From Paramyrothecium sp. XJ0827 (Eukaryota; Ascomycota; Sordariomycetes; Hypocreales; Stachybotryaceae), in the NCBI GenBank assembly GCA_020881915.1, contig JAJFPB010000002.1, positions 3,658,001 to 3,722,000 on the forward strand: DNA of 64,000 nucleotides, read 5' to 3'. The notes under the pieces were generated by a model that was given only the letters and a program-made list of their open reading frames with translations, did not search any database and was not told the origin of the DNA. Below are positions 21,219 through 31,237 of the stretch, piece by piece (position 1 is the stretch's first letter; each line of letters starts with the position of its first letter). A program made the translations under genes and the position numbers.

Positions 21219-22219
21219 TTAAGCGGCGGTGATGGCCTTGCGGAGACGGGCGCCGCGCTGCCTCGAGGACAGGTGCTCGCGGCCGACAACCTCGTCGGAC
21301 TTCTGGACAACCTCCTCACCCTCGGTCAGGATGAGCTCGATGTGGCAGGGGTTCGACATGTAGGGGTTGATCTGTAATTCTGGTTAGGACTCTGGGGCTG
21401 CATGTGAATTCATCCAGGATGACGTGGACGTACACGACCGTGGGCACGGTAAGTTCGCCTCCTCTGCTTGGGGGCCTGGTTGACCTGGATGTGCTTGACG
21501 ACCAGGTTGCCGGTGTCAAGACCCTTGGCGTCGGCGTTGGCCTCGGCGTTCTTCAGGAGACCGAGCAGGAACTCGGCGGACTTGACGGGCCAGCGGGCCT
21601 TGGAGACACCGAACTGCTTGCCTGTAACACGAAAGAAAATCCCAATCAGTAAATCTGACTCAAGTTGGTTCCGGTGGGGCTTTCTCCCGTCACACAATCG
21701 ACCAGCCGCACAAAAGTGGCTTCAGGTTGGATCGCCTCTGGAGGGGGAAAGGCCGCGGATCGAGTTCGTACCTTGGGCAGTGCGACCGGTGCTGCTGGCG
21801 TAGCGGCGCATGGGGACGGCCTCCTTGTGCTCCTTGACATTCTCGAGGAAGGTAACAGCGCGCTGCAGCTTCCAGCCGTTGATGGCCTGGGCGGTCTCGT
21901 GGGTGTTCTTGAAGGAGACTCGGAGGTAGGCACCGCGGGCGCGGGCCGACTTGGCGGGTTGGATCTCGGTCGCAGCGTATCGGACCTGATATTTCGCAAA
22001 GGGAGACGCACGACGTTAGCCCAGCTCAATCACAGAAGAGCAGCTGAACGGCTGCACGAGGAGAAAATAGTGCTTCCAAGAGGGCATTTTCCCCGATAGT
22101 GCCCAGAGCTGCTGGCAACGACATTTCCTTCGCTTCGACAATTTTGGTTTCCCTCCTCTTCTCCTCTTGGAAAATATCTCCTGCACGGGCGGAAAAAGGG
22201 GGCAGCAGCAACTCACCAT
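21219..22219 (-). CDS. RPL17: 60S ribosomal protein L17 (uL22)
   Basis: Four exons: 22217-22219, 21772-21985, 21434-21621 and 21219-21371, 185 residues, the usual fungal length. The first coding exon is the ATG alone. A 231-nt intron follows directly, then the protein continues [18 protein letters not shown]. Later blocks are [48 protein letters not shown] and the tail [15 protein letters not shown], all diagnostic of uL22. The protein lines the exit tunnel of the large subunit. Introns are 231, 150 and 62 nt with good branch sites. It is divergent from NOP1 and shares a promoter with TTAGGG-type elements, which fits coordinated ribosome-biogenesis control. Confidence 0.96.
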
Positions 22220-22297
22220 CTCGACGGCGTTGGGTGTGTTGTCGGTTTCGATGGACGTGGGTTCGGCGGGCTGAAGTTGAGAATTTCAGAACTTTTG

Positions 22298-22306
22298 CCC
22301 TAAACC
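22298..22306 (-). promoter_or_regulatory. TTAGGG-type (Tbf1-like) element, reverse orientation
   Basis: CCCTAAACC on the + strand, that is GGTTTAGGG on the - strand, 79 nt upstream of the RPL17 ATG. Tbf1-type factors bind such motifs at ribosomal protein and snoRNA genes in several fungi. Binding here is inferred. Confidence 0.45.
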
Positions 22307-22347
22307 ACTAAGGACGGGCAAAGACCTCGCTTACCTATTCCGGGAGC

Positions 22348-22358
22348 GGTTAGGGTTT
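22348..22358 (+). promoter_or_regulatory. TTAGGG-type (Tbf1-like) element, forward orientation
   Basis: GGTTAGGGTTT, about 40 nt from the opposing CCCTAAA motif, which gives an inverted pair on the RPL17 side of the shared promoter. Confidence 0.45.
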
Positions 22359-22984
22359 GTCAGCCCTTCCACCAAAAACTGATGACTACGCGGGGGGGGG
22401 AGATGAAACGATAAGTGCACTGAAAAATGCAGCAAGAAAATGCAATTGATTTTTGAAATTGGTATTTTCTTTCCCAATAAAGAGTCTTTTTAATTGAAAT
22501 GTGATGAATTTACCGAGTCAATTGAATTTACTTACTACGGTGACATGAAGGGCTCTGCCTCACAATATTGCTGTGCTTGAGATCACATGACCGTAGCTCT
22601 CTCTCCATCGCACGTGACTTTCCTGCATTACTTCCGATGCTCATGTAATAATCCAAACAAGTGGGGATGTTCAAATTCTCGAACGCCAATCCGGAAAAAC
22701 GTCGGCCCCAAGAGACCCCCAATTGCAGCAAATAGTGGGGAACCGAAAGCTTTTGCAGGAAAAAAGCTTCAAAAATTTCTTCGCAAAGGTCGTTCCTAGG
22801 TTCATCGTCAAACCCGACACAGCTTTCCCACGTCAAGTCTGCGGACGCCATCAGTCTGCACCAGCGCACTCAAGAACACCAGCTTCTCGAGTGATACAGG
22901 ACGGTCTCTCGCTCCTCAGTTTGCGGCTTGCCAATTCCTGGATATACCAAAAACAGATCCTTCTTCCTTTTCATCTTAGACAAA

Positions 22985-24145
22985 ATGGCACCCTTCCGAG
23001 GCGGTCGTGGCGGTGGTGATCGTGGTGGTTTCGGTGATCGTGGTGGCTTCGGTGGTCGCGGCGGCGGCCGCGGTGGTGGTCGTGGCGGCTTCGGCGGTGG
23101 TGACCGCGGTGGCCGTGGCGGCGGCCGTGGAGGCTTCGGTGGTCGTGGTATGCAACCCGCTCGATGTTCGTCGCTTCGGTAGATGCTAACTCTCGTCAAG
23201 GTGGTGGTCGCGGTGGTGCTCCTGCTCGTGGTGGCCGTGGCGGCCGTGGCGGTGCCCGCGGCGGTCGTGGAGGCGCTGCCGGTGCCAAGGGTGGTGCCAA
23301 GGTTATCATTGTGAGTCTCGGGATGCCACTGTCCGTCGTCTAATTGCCCTCCTAACCATTCGCGATTCTAGGAGCCCCATCGTCACCCTGGAGTCTTCGT
23401 CGTCCGTGGCGGTAAGGAGGACGGTCTTGCTACCCGCAACCTGACCCCTGGCGAGTCCGTCTACGGCGAGAAGCGCATCTCTGTCGACGAGAGCCAGCAG
23501 AACGAGGACGGCACCACGACCACCACCAAGATCGAGTACCGCATGTGGAACCCCTTCCGAAGCAAGCTGTGCGCCGCCATCGCCGGTGGTGCTGACGACA
23601 TCTACATGAAGCCCGGTTCCCGCGTGCTCTACCTCGGTGGTGCCTCTGGTACCTCCGTCTCCCACGTCGCCGACGTCGTTGGCCCTACTGGCTTTGTCTA
23701 CGCTGTCGAGTTCTCGTCCCGCTCCGGCCGTGACCTGATCGGCATGGCCTCCAAGCGCCCCAATGTTGTCCCCATCGTCGAGGATGCCCGTCAACCCGCC
23801 CGGTACCGCCTGGCTGTTCCCATGGTTGATGTCATCTTCGCCGACGTTGCCCAGCCTGACCAGGCCCGTATTGTCGCTATGAACGCCAACTGGTTCCTGA
23901 AGAAGGGCGGTGGTGTCCTCATCTCCATCAAGGCCAACTGTATCGACAGTACCGCTCCCCCCGCTGAGGTGTTTGCCAACGAGGTTAACAAGATGCGGGC
24001 GGAGCACATTAAGCCCAAGTACCAGCTGACCCTGGGTATGCCTCCTCAATCCCTATTTGCAGCCATTGTTCCGTGCTAACGTATTACAGAACCTTTCGAG
24101 CGTGACCATTGTCTTGTCGCCGGTATCTACGAGCGCGGCCAGTAG
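22985..24145 (+). CDS. NOP1: fibrillarin, box C/D snoRNP 2'-O-methyltransferase
   Basis: Four exons: 22985-23147, 23201-23310, 23372-24035 and 24090-24145, 330 residues (yeast Nop1 has 327). Introns are 53, 61 and 54 nt. Residues 1 to about 85 are a glycine-arginine-rich GAR domain of RGG and GGF repeats, interrupted by intron 1. The catalytic domain starts [20 protein letters not shown]. The SAM-binding block is [20 protein letters not shown] and the fold ends with [18 protein letters not shown]. Fibrillarin methylates rRNA riboses guided by C/D snoRNAs in the nucleolus. All family landmarks are present and no defect is seen. Confidence 0.97.
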
Positions 24146-25264
24146 ACATGAACTCGCGAGTGGACGGGTGACGAAAAATTTTCTCTGCTTTGATCGCATC
24201 TCCCGGGGTTCGTTGATTCCCAGCAGACTTGTGTTTTGAGCTTTGTGCATCACGGGATGGATTTTGTTGGCTGCTTCAAAGATCGGCGAGGGGCGTTCCG
24301 GTTAGGCTGGATCTGTAACTTATCAAATATTTTCTGGCGTCTTGGCCGAATCTGAAGATCATTCTGAACCAGCACCGTGCCCTGTTGAACGTCTGGCTCT
24401 CCGCCAGGGGGGGCTATTGGCTGGACGTGCGATGTGACCTATTACTCACCTCGCCAAGAAGGCATTGGCGGCGCTCTTAGATAGCTCATTGCCGCCAATT
24501 GGCTGTGTAGATTTGGAAGTCCTCAATTGGATCATGCCCCCAAAGCTGTCTGGGATGAGCACGTGGGCAAGAAAATACACAGTTTGATGTTCACTTGGTC
24601 TCGTGTCGCTGGCTACAAACACGAGAAGAACATTTTAAACACTCAGACGGGTTATCGAGTCGAATGGTTTTATTAATATCTCAATTGTCAATTCCTCGTT
24701 GAAAATACCTTTCAAGTCTTGTACTTTGCTATATTTTTTCCTCCGGGGCTAGCCGCTTGATCAGATAGCGGTACGGACTGAGGTTTCTCGTCAGTCTAAT
24801 CTGACTACCCTATAGAGTGAGTCACATGTTCTGTGCAGCATGGAAGTTTAATAGCACCTCTTGCTTTCGAATCAACTAGGTAGGTAGGAGGTTATCCAAA
24901 GTATTTAAGGCGGCTAGAAATTGGGCGTCAAGGCTTTCTCTAACCAAGTTGTGGTAGAAATAATTTGAGAGTCATGGTTCTTGATGACACTTTGACGACA
25001 CGTCTGGCTTAAGTATTTGCAGTCTTAGCAGGGATGGAATGGTAGAAGGATGTAAGTGCATAAGCTCTACGATTAGCGTAACCCCATGGTGAGTATGTCT
25101 AGAGCAGATAGGCGAAGGGACGGGAATTCCCTTGGCTCGCAATGATTCAATGCTTTCGTGTTCACTATCAAGAGCATGTTCTTACATACCCTATACCCTT
25201 GGTCGACACTACGTTAAAGAGCATAGGAGAAGAAATCAAGGTTTAAGCATCAGGGTTGGGAGTG

Positions 25265-25830
25265 TTGAAGACCAAGATGACGAGTTATCAAGAAGACTCT
25301 TTGCTCTCCATATCAAGCCTTCAGGCACGTAGACGATATCAAAGAGGGCAGCAGTTTGAGATGATACTCGTCAATAGCCCGAATTAGCTGATTGACCAGC
25401 AGCAGAGATGATTTGAATAACCAGAGAGAAACCATCTCGGAAATTCCGGTATACTCGAGGTGTTCCTACAGCTGAATAGACATCTGGTCTGTTTATGAGC
25501 TTTTTATTGAGGTTTAACTGAGCGGTCCAGAGTTGGCTATATTTTCGGCCACTTGGGTCTTGAGCAATCACAAACTCTTGAGAACAAGCTGCAATGTCGT
25601 TCTGAGAGCCACCGACTCAGTCCCAAATATAGGAAAGATTGGGGTGATCTTCCATGATATTGAGCATGGCAAATGTGTTGCGCAAACCCGTACTTTCCCT
25701 TTGGGGCCTTGAAAATGATGAAGCCAACAACATCTCGGTGTGCTCTCAGTTTGATTTCAACAAGTCAATTTCGTACCAAAACAGCAAGGCCCGACCACTA
25801 GCATGATACCACAAGTAGAAGGATGAAGCT
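25265..25830 (-). pseudogene. decayed coding sequence, family not recognised
   Basis: One - strand frame reads as plausible protein for about 185 codons but is interrupted by stops near 25735, 25620 and 25370. A run of 81 open codons between the last two stops includes SGRKYSQLWTAQLNLNKKL and VYRNFRDGFSLVIQIISAAG, which have real-protein composition. One stop is TGA where Trp would fit (IWD-stop-VGGSQND). Other frames also hold protein-like pieces (VVGFIIFKAPKGKYGF), suggesting frameshifts. No start codon or splice model rescues it. I do not recognise the family. Confidence 0.3.
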
Positions 25831-28342
25831 CGGTCAACGCTGGCGTGGCATGTGCTGATAAAAAGCGGCCAATGTGTTCAAGTGTCTGGTCGATCAGGGG
25901 CATGCTGCCCACGACTGCCGATTTTGGCTGTTTAGTTGAACTCTCCGACGATCGTGACGGGGCAGGTAAATGCTGATATGCACGGAAAAGCGATATACGT
26001 CGCGAATGACTCGTGGAAAGTCGCAACCATCCGAAAGAGGAATGCCAAACCCTCCACTATCAAGTCGGTGCATACCGCGCAGGCTACGAATTGACACGAA
26101 ACACCTTACTTGCTTTCGAGCTCGAATTCCGAGCAAAGAAAACCAAGTGAAAACTCGACCCGGGTCATGATGACAGGCAATCATCCCAGGCCACGTCAAG
26201 GGAGTCGTCCGGCCACTGCCCCTGTCCAACTAATAACTGACCGAGCGAGCTGTGGGCTGTCTCCATGATAGCGGCACGCCCCACGAGACCCATCTTCTCA
26301 GCGTGTCATTCGGGTTGCAGCGCATCAAGGCTTCCCAGATCCCTGGAATTCAAGGGGGGAGGCCCAAGGAATTAACCGTGCAGAAGAACGAGCCAAGCTG
26401 TTGGGAATCGGATCATTCCACGTCAGGCTCTACGGATGGGTCCATACGAGCGATACGAAAAAGTGTAGCAGCACGGGCTACAGGATGGGTTGTTCCGTAT
26501 TGATAAAGAGTAAAATGCGTAAAACTGGGCGAGCCGTCAGATAAATTCAGAGGCTGGAAGCTCGGACACCGTAAGCTTATGGCTGCTTTACGATAGTACG
26601 CAGTGTCAACGGATTGAAAGATCCGATAGAAAAGCAAACCGAGTGCCCAACGTACCCCGGGTTAGTGGTATTTGGCTTGTGTGAGGGACACGCAAACAGG
26701 CCGAGAACACAGGCATGGGCTACCGTCTCTAGCAAATGCTGGCTCCGGCCTGGGACCTCTGGAATGAATACTTGGCATTACTACCGAGCGACGACGAGCG
26801 ACTAGCCAGGAACCAGCTGCACCCCGACCAGTAGAGCATGGGTTAAGCAAGATGTGTGTCGCGCCAGCAAGCCAGTGCTCCACAGAATGCGAGGTCAACA
26901 AAAACCGGGCGCCGGCATATCAATCTTATCAGATGGAAATCTGGCAGGGTGCCCCTGAGCAAGTCATCTCCGGTGAGACCCACAGAACAAAGAAGGAATT
27001 CATGTCTCGCTCTTCGAATCTCCCGCTGAGTGAGCGGTTGCCAGGTGTCCGCACCATTCGCCTTGGCATGTCCCATGCCGTTCACGTTGAGCTCGTTCTC
27101 GGTCGGTGCGAAACCGGCAGCGGGCAAACGAAGCTACCAAGTCAGGCCTGCCACGACGAGAAGGCAGAAATCAAGATCATCAGAGCGAAACCGGCGGGTT
27201 CTGAGATGAGCCTCTCGGAAGATGGCCCCCGGTGACGCGGGGGCTGCAGCCCAACCCTTGATAACACCCCGGAATGGGGTTGGCTAAGACACTCTCACTG
27301 TGCAAAAGCGAGATTAGATGGGATTGATAAGATGGATCAGATAAAATCCACTAAGGGCCAGCCACACGTGCGCTAGGCGTAAGCCGATTGGCCCGAGACA
27401 AAAGGCAGGGATAAAGGCTTTTCAAGGGGAGAAAAGAAAAGGGGACAGGAGAGTTGGGCGTCGTGGTCCAGCTTGCATCCAAGGTCCGTGAACACCCTCT
27501 TCTGTAGTTACCGGCCCAGGAGCCGATTGATGCCTGCTTCGTCTCTGACAATTGAATTTGGATAAGACTTGGCCCAGAGTAAACAGCCGGCAATCGTTGG
27601 CGGTTCGGTTCGGTTCACAGCCCCCGTTCTGTGTCTGGTCTGGAGAGGCACTGTACCGCGGTTAGAGACACCCCTCCGATGGCGGAGTTCGGCCGGTTTG
27701 GCGCCATGTGACGGCAGCCAGAATCCCGGTGGCGAAAATTCCAGTGCCCTACGCCCAGCGCCCAGTGTCACGCTACAGTGCGGTTTAGGGGTTCCGCAAT
27801 TGCACTGTAAATCGCTGCAAGTGCTGTTGGGGGGCGTCCCATTGCATATGTAATAAAGGAGCCAGGCTACGTAAGATGCCTCATGTATGATGAAATCGCG
27901 ATCGGGGAGAGATGCCATTGACGAACCATCGATCTAGTTCGACGACAAACTGGCCCAATCTTCTCACAAAATCGTTCGTTGCGAAAATGAAGAGACCCCC
28001 GGCCACAGCCCTCGGGCACTCGGTAGTCCGGTTAGGGTCAGGCCGAGGCGGCTCCAAGTGGCATGACTCCAGAAGGGATGGCGCGGTGGGATGGTTGAAT
28101 CAGACTGTGGGCGAGACCAGAAAGTGCCACTACGGACCCCAGTGGACTAGAAGGGTCCTTTTGGGGGGGGAGGGCTGGCCAAGGAGGATATCCTGCTGAC
28201 GCCTCAGCTAATAAGCTGCTAGTAATGCTGAGGTCAACAACAGGTCGCCCTCTCTCTCACAGTGGCACACCGCCCATCGGACGCCCCCCTTCGCCTCGTG
28301 CGCTTTGGTGAGCGTAAGGCAAAAGATTGGGTAAGGCCTGTG

Positions 28343-28416
28343 TGTCGCTGCAAGGTAAGTTTTTGAGTAATGCCTGTCGCTGCAAGGTAAGCTTGAGTAA
28401 TGCCTGTCGCTGCAAT
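28343..28416 (+). repeat. short tandem repeat, about 2.4 copies of a 30-32 nt unit
   Basis: Unit begins TGTCGCTGCAAGGTAAG and ends TTGAGTAATGCC. Copy 1 is 28343-28374, copy 2 is 28375-28404, and a partial copy 3 runs to about 28416. The copies differ by a 2-nt length change and a substitution. Each full copy contains a splice-donor-like AAG|GTAAG. Confidence 0.85.
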
Positions 28417-29404
28417 GGGCCGGCTGATTGATAAACCGCAACGTTTGCGAAGCAAGGTGCGCCGAAGATGCAGGCCGATGGGCGTACAGTGCGGCGGGCG
28501 GGTGAATCATTTGGTTGGCATTAGATCATCAATCACGTCGGTCGGGCATGTCCACTATCATCATCCATCCCCACTCCGTGCTCGGTTCAGTTCACCAGCA
28601 GTGCAGGCGAAGCGTAGCAGAGACTGTTTTGTGTGCCAACGTGTTGTCTACCGTACCGTATCCCAAGCACGCAAGCATTCAGGGCGGTGGATTTCCATCT
28701 CGTGCCTCGGGACCCTCCGGAGATGCTGCTACTTTAGCGCATCACCCACTGATAAGACCGTATAGGGAGTGCGGAAGAGGGATATAAAGTTACTGCTGCA
28801 CGACGAGGCTCTCGCCAGCTCTTGCGTCTTGCGAGATTATTTTCGTCTTTCCAAGGTGGCTTGACCTTGCTTTTTTCCCTCGATAGTTTTGCATCCTTGC
28901 CTGTCCAAGATTTCCCCAACGAGTACGGATACGGATCCGTTTCCAAGGAGGGAGCGTGGAAAGAAGACCAGGGCCTGTCGGCGCACTGTGCAAAGTTACC
29001 GTGTCTTGGGTCCTTCCTGGCGGGCCTTCTCGGCACACGCCCTTCCAAGTTCCACCACCACCTCCCCCGGTTTTGCACCGTCAATTCTTTCGGGATTCCC
29101 TTCTTCGATGACCTGGTCTAGCGACCGAGCTTGCGTCCCACTCCAACCCTTTTTAACTCATCGGATCCCACAAGCCTGAGCCTGAGTCTGCCGCCATACT
29201 TTCCCCCCCCAAGTCGAACCCAGACCACATTCTTGCCTTCTGCGACTCTGTATGCTGCGACGGTTCCGACATGCCCAGACTCCTATAACCACTCTCCATC
29301 ACATATTCTACGCCCACTTTACGCCAGACCACCCTCGGTTTCCGCGTTTCCACCCGTTCGCCGTGTCGTCACCACCCCACGCAACCACCTTCTACACCCC
29401 CATC

Positions 29405-31237
29405 ATGGCCGAGGCGGCCACCGTCAGCGACATTGTGGCCTCGACGGCCGACACCATTCCCACGGAGCCCTCAATACCCTCAATTGCTCCCTCCCTCACC
29501 TACTCCGACTCCTCAGACGACCAGGATGAGCTGCAGCACGTTGAAAACCCCCGGCGTCGACGTGCCTCGACACGGTTGATTGCCCAGAATGCTAGGGACA
29601 TCCGCCGCATAACGGGCGAGACGACCGACGAGTTCGTCAACCGCTGCTGCGGCGGCGGCTGCTGTCTCACGGGCAGCAGCCGACGCGCTGGTATCGAGTA
29701 TGAGGAGGTCCCCATGCCCGATAACGACGCTTTCCGAGCCCTTTGCCTCAAGATTGGCAACATTCCCACGCTTCTGACCAAGGTCACGGACTTGCCCGAG
29801 CAAACAATCTCTTTCCACCCTATTCCCAGACCTGTGTCTACCTCTTCTCCAGCCGATTCCGCCATCTCCTTGACGTCAGAGAGTCCCAAGACGGACGAGC
29901 CCATTACCGCAAGGCGACTCCAGGAGCAGGTGGACACATCTATTCAGCCTCCTCGATTCGTTCAGCCGCACCCCCCTTACCATGTCTATCCCGCCAAGAT
30001 CCACAATACTCGCGAGTTGACAAAGGATGGAGCTGAGAAGCGGACCTACCACTTCGACCTCGACATCACCGACTACACCGAGGAGGAGGAATGCGACTTC
30101 AAGGTAGGAGGCGCAATCGGCGTCATGGCTCCCAACTGCGACGCGGTTGTGGACGACGTGTTCGATGCCCTCATGGTTCCGCGATTCCAGCGTGACAAGC
30201 CTGTCCTCATGAAGACCACCAAGGGCCGCTGGCCCACTGTCTGGGGAGACGACAAGCCGCGAGAAATTGTGACCACGCGTCGTGATCTTCTCACCTGGTG
30301 CACAGACCTGCAGTCATACCCGCCCACCAAGCCTCTTCTTAGGGTGCTCGCCGAGCATGCCACAGCTGAGAACGAAAAGAAGATCCTCAATTTCCTCTGT
30401 GCGGCCGAGGGCCAGGGCGTCTTCTGCGACCTGAGGACCGGTCCACACGTTAGCGTTCTGCAGCTTCTCCATGCGTTCCCCAGTTCGCAGCCGCCTCTGG
30501 AGCAGCTCTTGGTCACCACCCAGGCTCTGATGCCCCGGTTCTACTCTCTGTCCAACGACCCCCACGAGGCCTTCCAGACCAGGGACAACAAGCAGCATCG
30601 TCTCATCGAGATTGCTGTTACTGTCCACGAGACGAACGACTGGCGACACGGTAGCCGAACCGGCGTTGGTTCGGGCTTTTTCGAGCGACAGGCTCGCAAG
30701 TACATCCAGGCTCAGAAGGACGGCCAGAAGAACCCCGAATTCTACATCCCCATGTTCAAGGGTCTGATGGCCAATCCCCTGGCGAAGCAGTTCAACTCTG
30801 ACGGACCCATGCTGCTCATCGGAGCCGGCGTTGGCATCGCACCATTCCGCGGGTTCGTGCAGCGACGGCTGAAGCAAGCCAACTGCTCAAACAAGGTATG
30901 GGTGTTGCAGGGCATCCGCGATTCGCTGGTCGACGAGATCTACAGCGGTGAGTGGGGCGTCCACGAGGACGAAGTGAAGCGCGTGGTGCAAAGTCGTCGC
31001 GGCGAGGGACGCTATGTCCAAGAGGAGGTTCAGAACCAGGCCGACCTCGTGTGGTACATTGTCAACGCAATCGACGGCCGCGTTTTCGTTTGCGGCAGCT
31101 CCAAGGGCATGGGCGAAGGAGTCGAGTCCGCGCTGATCGATGTGGCCATGGCCAAGGGCAACCTGGGTCGTGAGGAAGCCGCCAACTTTTGGAAGCTGAA
31201 GAAGGAAGGCGGACAATACATCTCTGAGACTTGGTGA
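29405..31237 (+). CDS. FAD/NADPH oxidoreductase of the diflavin-reductase (FNR) type lacking an FMN domain
   Basis: Intronless, 610 residues from the ATG at 29405, which has a strong context (ATCATGG). An upstream in-frame ATG at 29252 would add 51 residues. The first 200 residues are disordered and include an unusual CCGGGCC cluster. The FAD domain follows, with the flavin motif PRFYSLSNDP, then the NADPH domain with GAGVGIAPFRGF and VFVCGSSKGMGEGVE. The protein ends YISETW, the C-terminal aromatic that stacks on flavin in cytochrome P450 reductase and sulfite reductase. No flavodoxin-like FMN domain is present, so it cannot pass electrons the classical way. It may work with a separate partner. 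Substrate unknown; sulfite-reductase-like or P450-reductase-like labels are both possible. Confidence 0.82.
   Translation: MAEAATVSDIVASTADTIPTEPSIPSIAPSLTYSDSSDDQDELQHVENPRRRRASTRLIAQNARDIRRITGETTDEFVNRCCGGGCCLTGSSRRAGIEYEEVPMPDNDAFRALCLKIGNIPTLLTKVTDLPEQTISFHPIPRPVSTSSPADSAISLTSESPKTDEPITARRLQEQVDTSIQPPRFVQPHPPYHVYPAKIHNTRELTKDGAEKRTYHFDLDITDYTEEEECDFKVGGAIGVMAPNCDAVVDDVFDALMVPRFQRDKPVLMKTTKGRWPTVWGDDKPREIVTTRRDLLTWCTDLQSYPPTKPLLRVLAEHATAENEKKILNFLCAAEGQGVFCDLRTGPHVSVLQLLHAFPSSQPPLEQLLVTTQALMPRFYSLSNDPHEAFQTRDNKQHRLIEIAVTVHETNDWRHGSRTGVGSGFFERQARKYIQAQKDGQKNPEFYIPMFKGLMANPLAKQFNSDGPMLLIGAGVGIAPFRGFVQRRLKQANCSNKVWVLQGIRDSLVDEIYSGEWGVHEDEVKRVVQSRRGEGRYVQEEVQNQADLVWYIVNAIDGRVFVCGSSKGMGEGVESALIDVAMAKGNLGREEAANFWKLKKEGGQYISETW

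Larger units (their letters stand above)
22220..22984. promoter_or_regulatory. divergent RPL17-NOP1 promoter
   Basis: 765 bp between the two start codons. It contains two TTAGGG-type motifs in opposite orientation and an A/T-rich stretch at 22430-22530. There is no coding sequence. Confidence 0.65.
24146..29404. other. 5.3 kb gene-poor region
   Basis: The longest non-coding stretch in the window. 24600-25130 is AT-rich and without open frames. 25265-25830 contains decayed coding sequence on the - strand (listed separately). 28343-28416 is a short tandem repeat. 28800-29400 is probably promoter and leader of the oxidoreductase gene, with C-rich tracts near 29160-29230. No intact transposon, terminal repeat or tRNA was recognised. 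Confidence 0.5.

Noticed and set aside
21622..22216. snoRNA in RPL17 introns
   Set aside because: No convincing C box (RTGATGA) and D box (CTGA) pair with terminal stem was found in either long intron.
26852..27235. 127-codon ATG-started frame in the gene-poor region
   Set aside because: No recognisable motif, no promoter signal and no support beyond openness.
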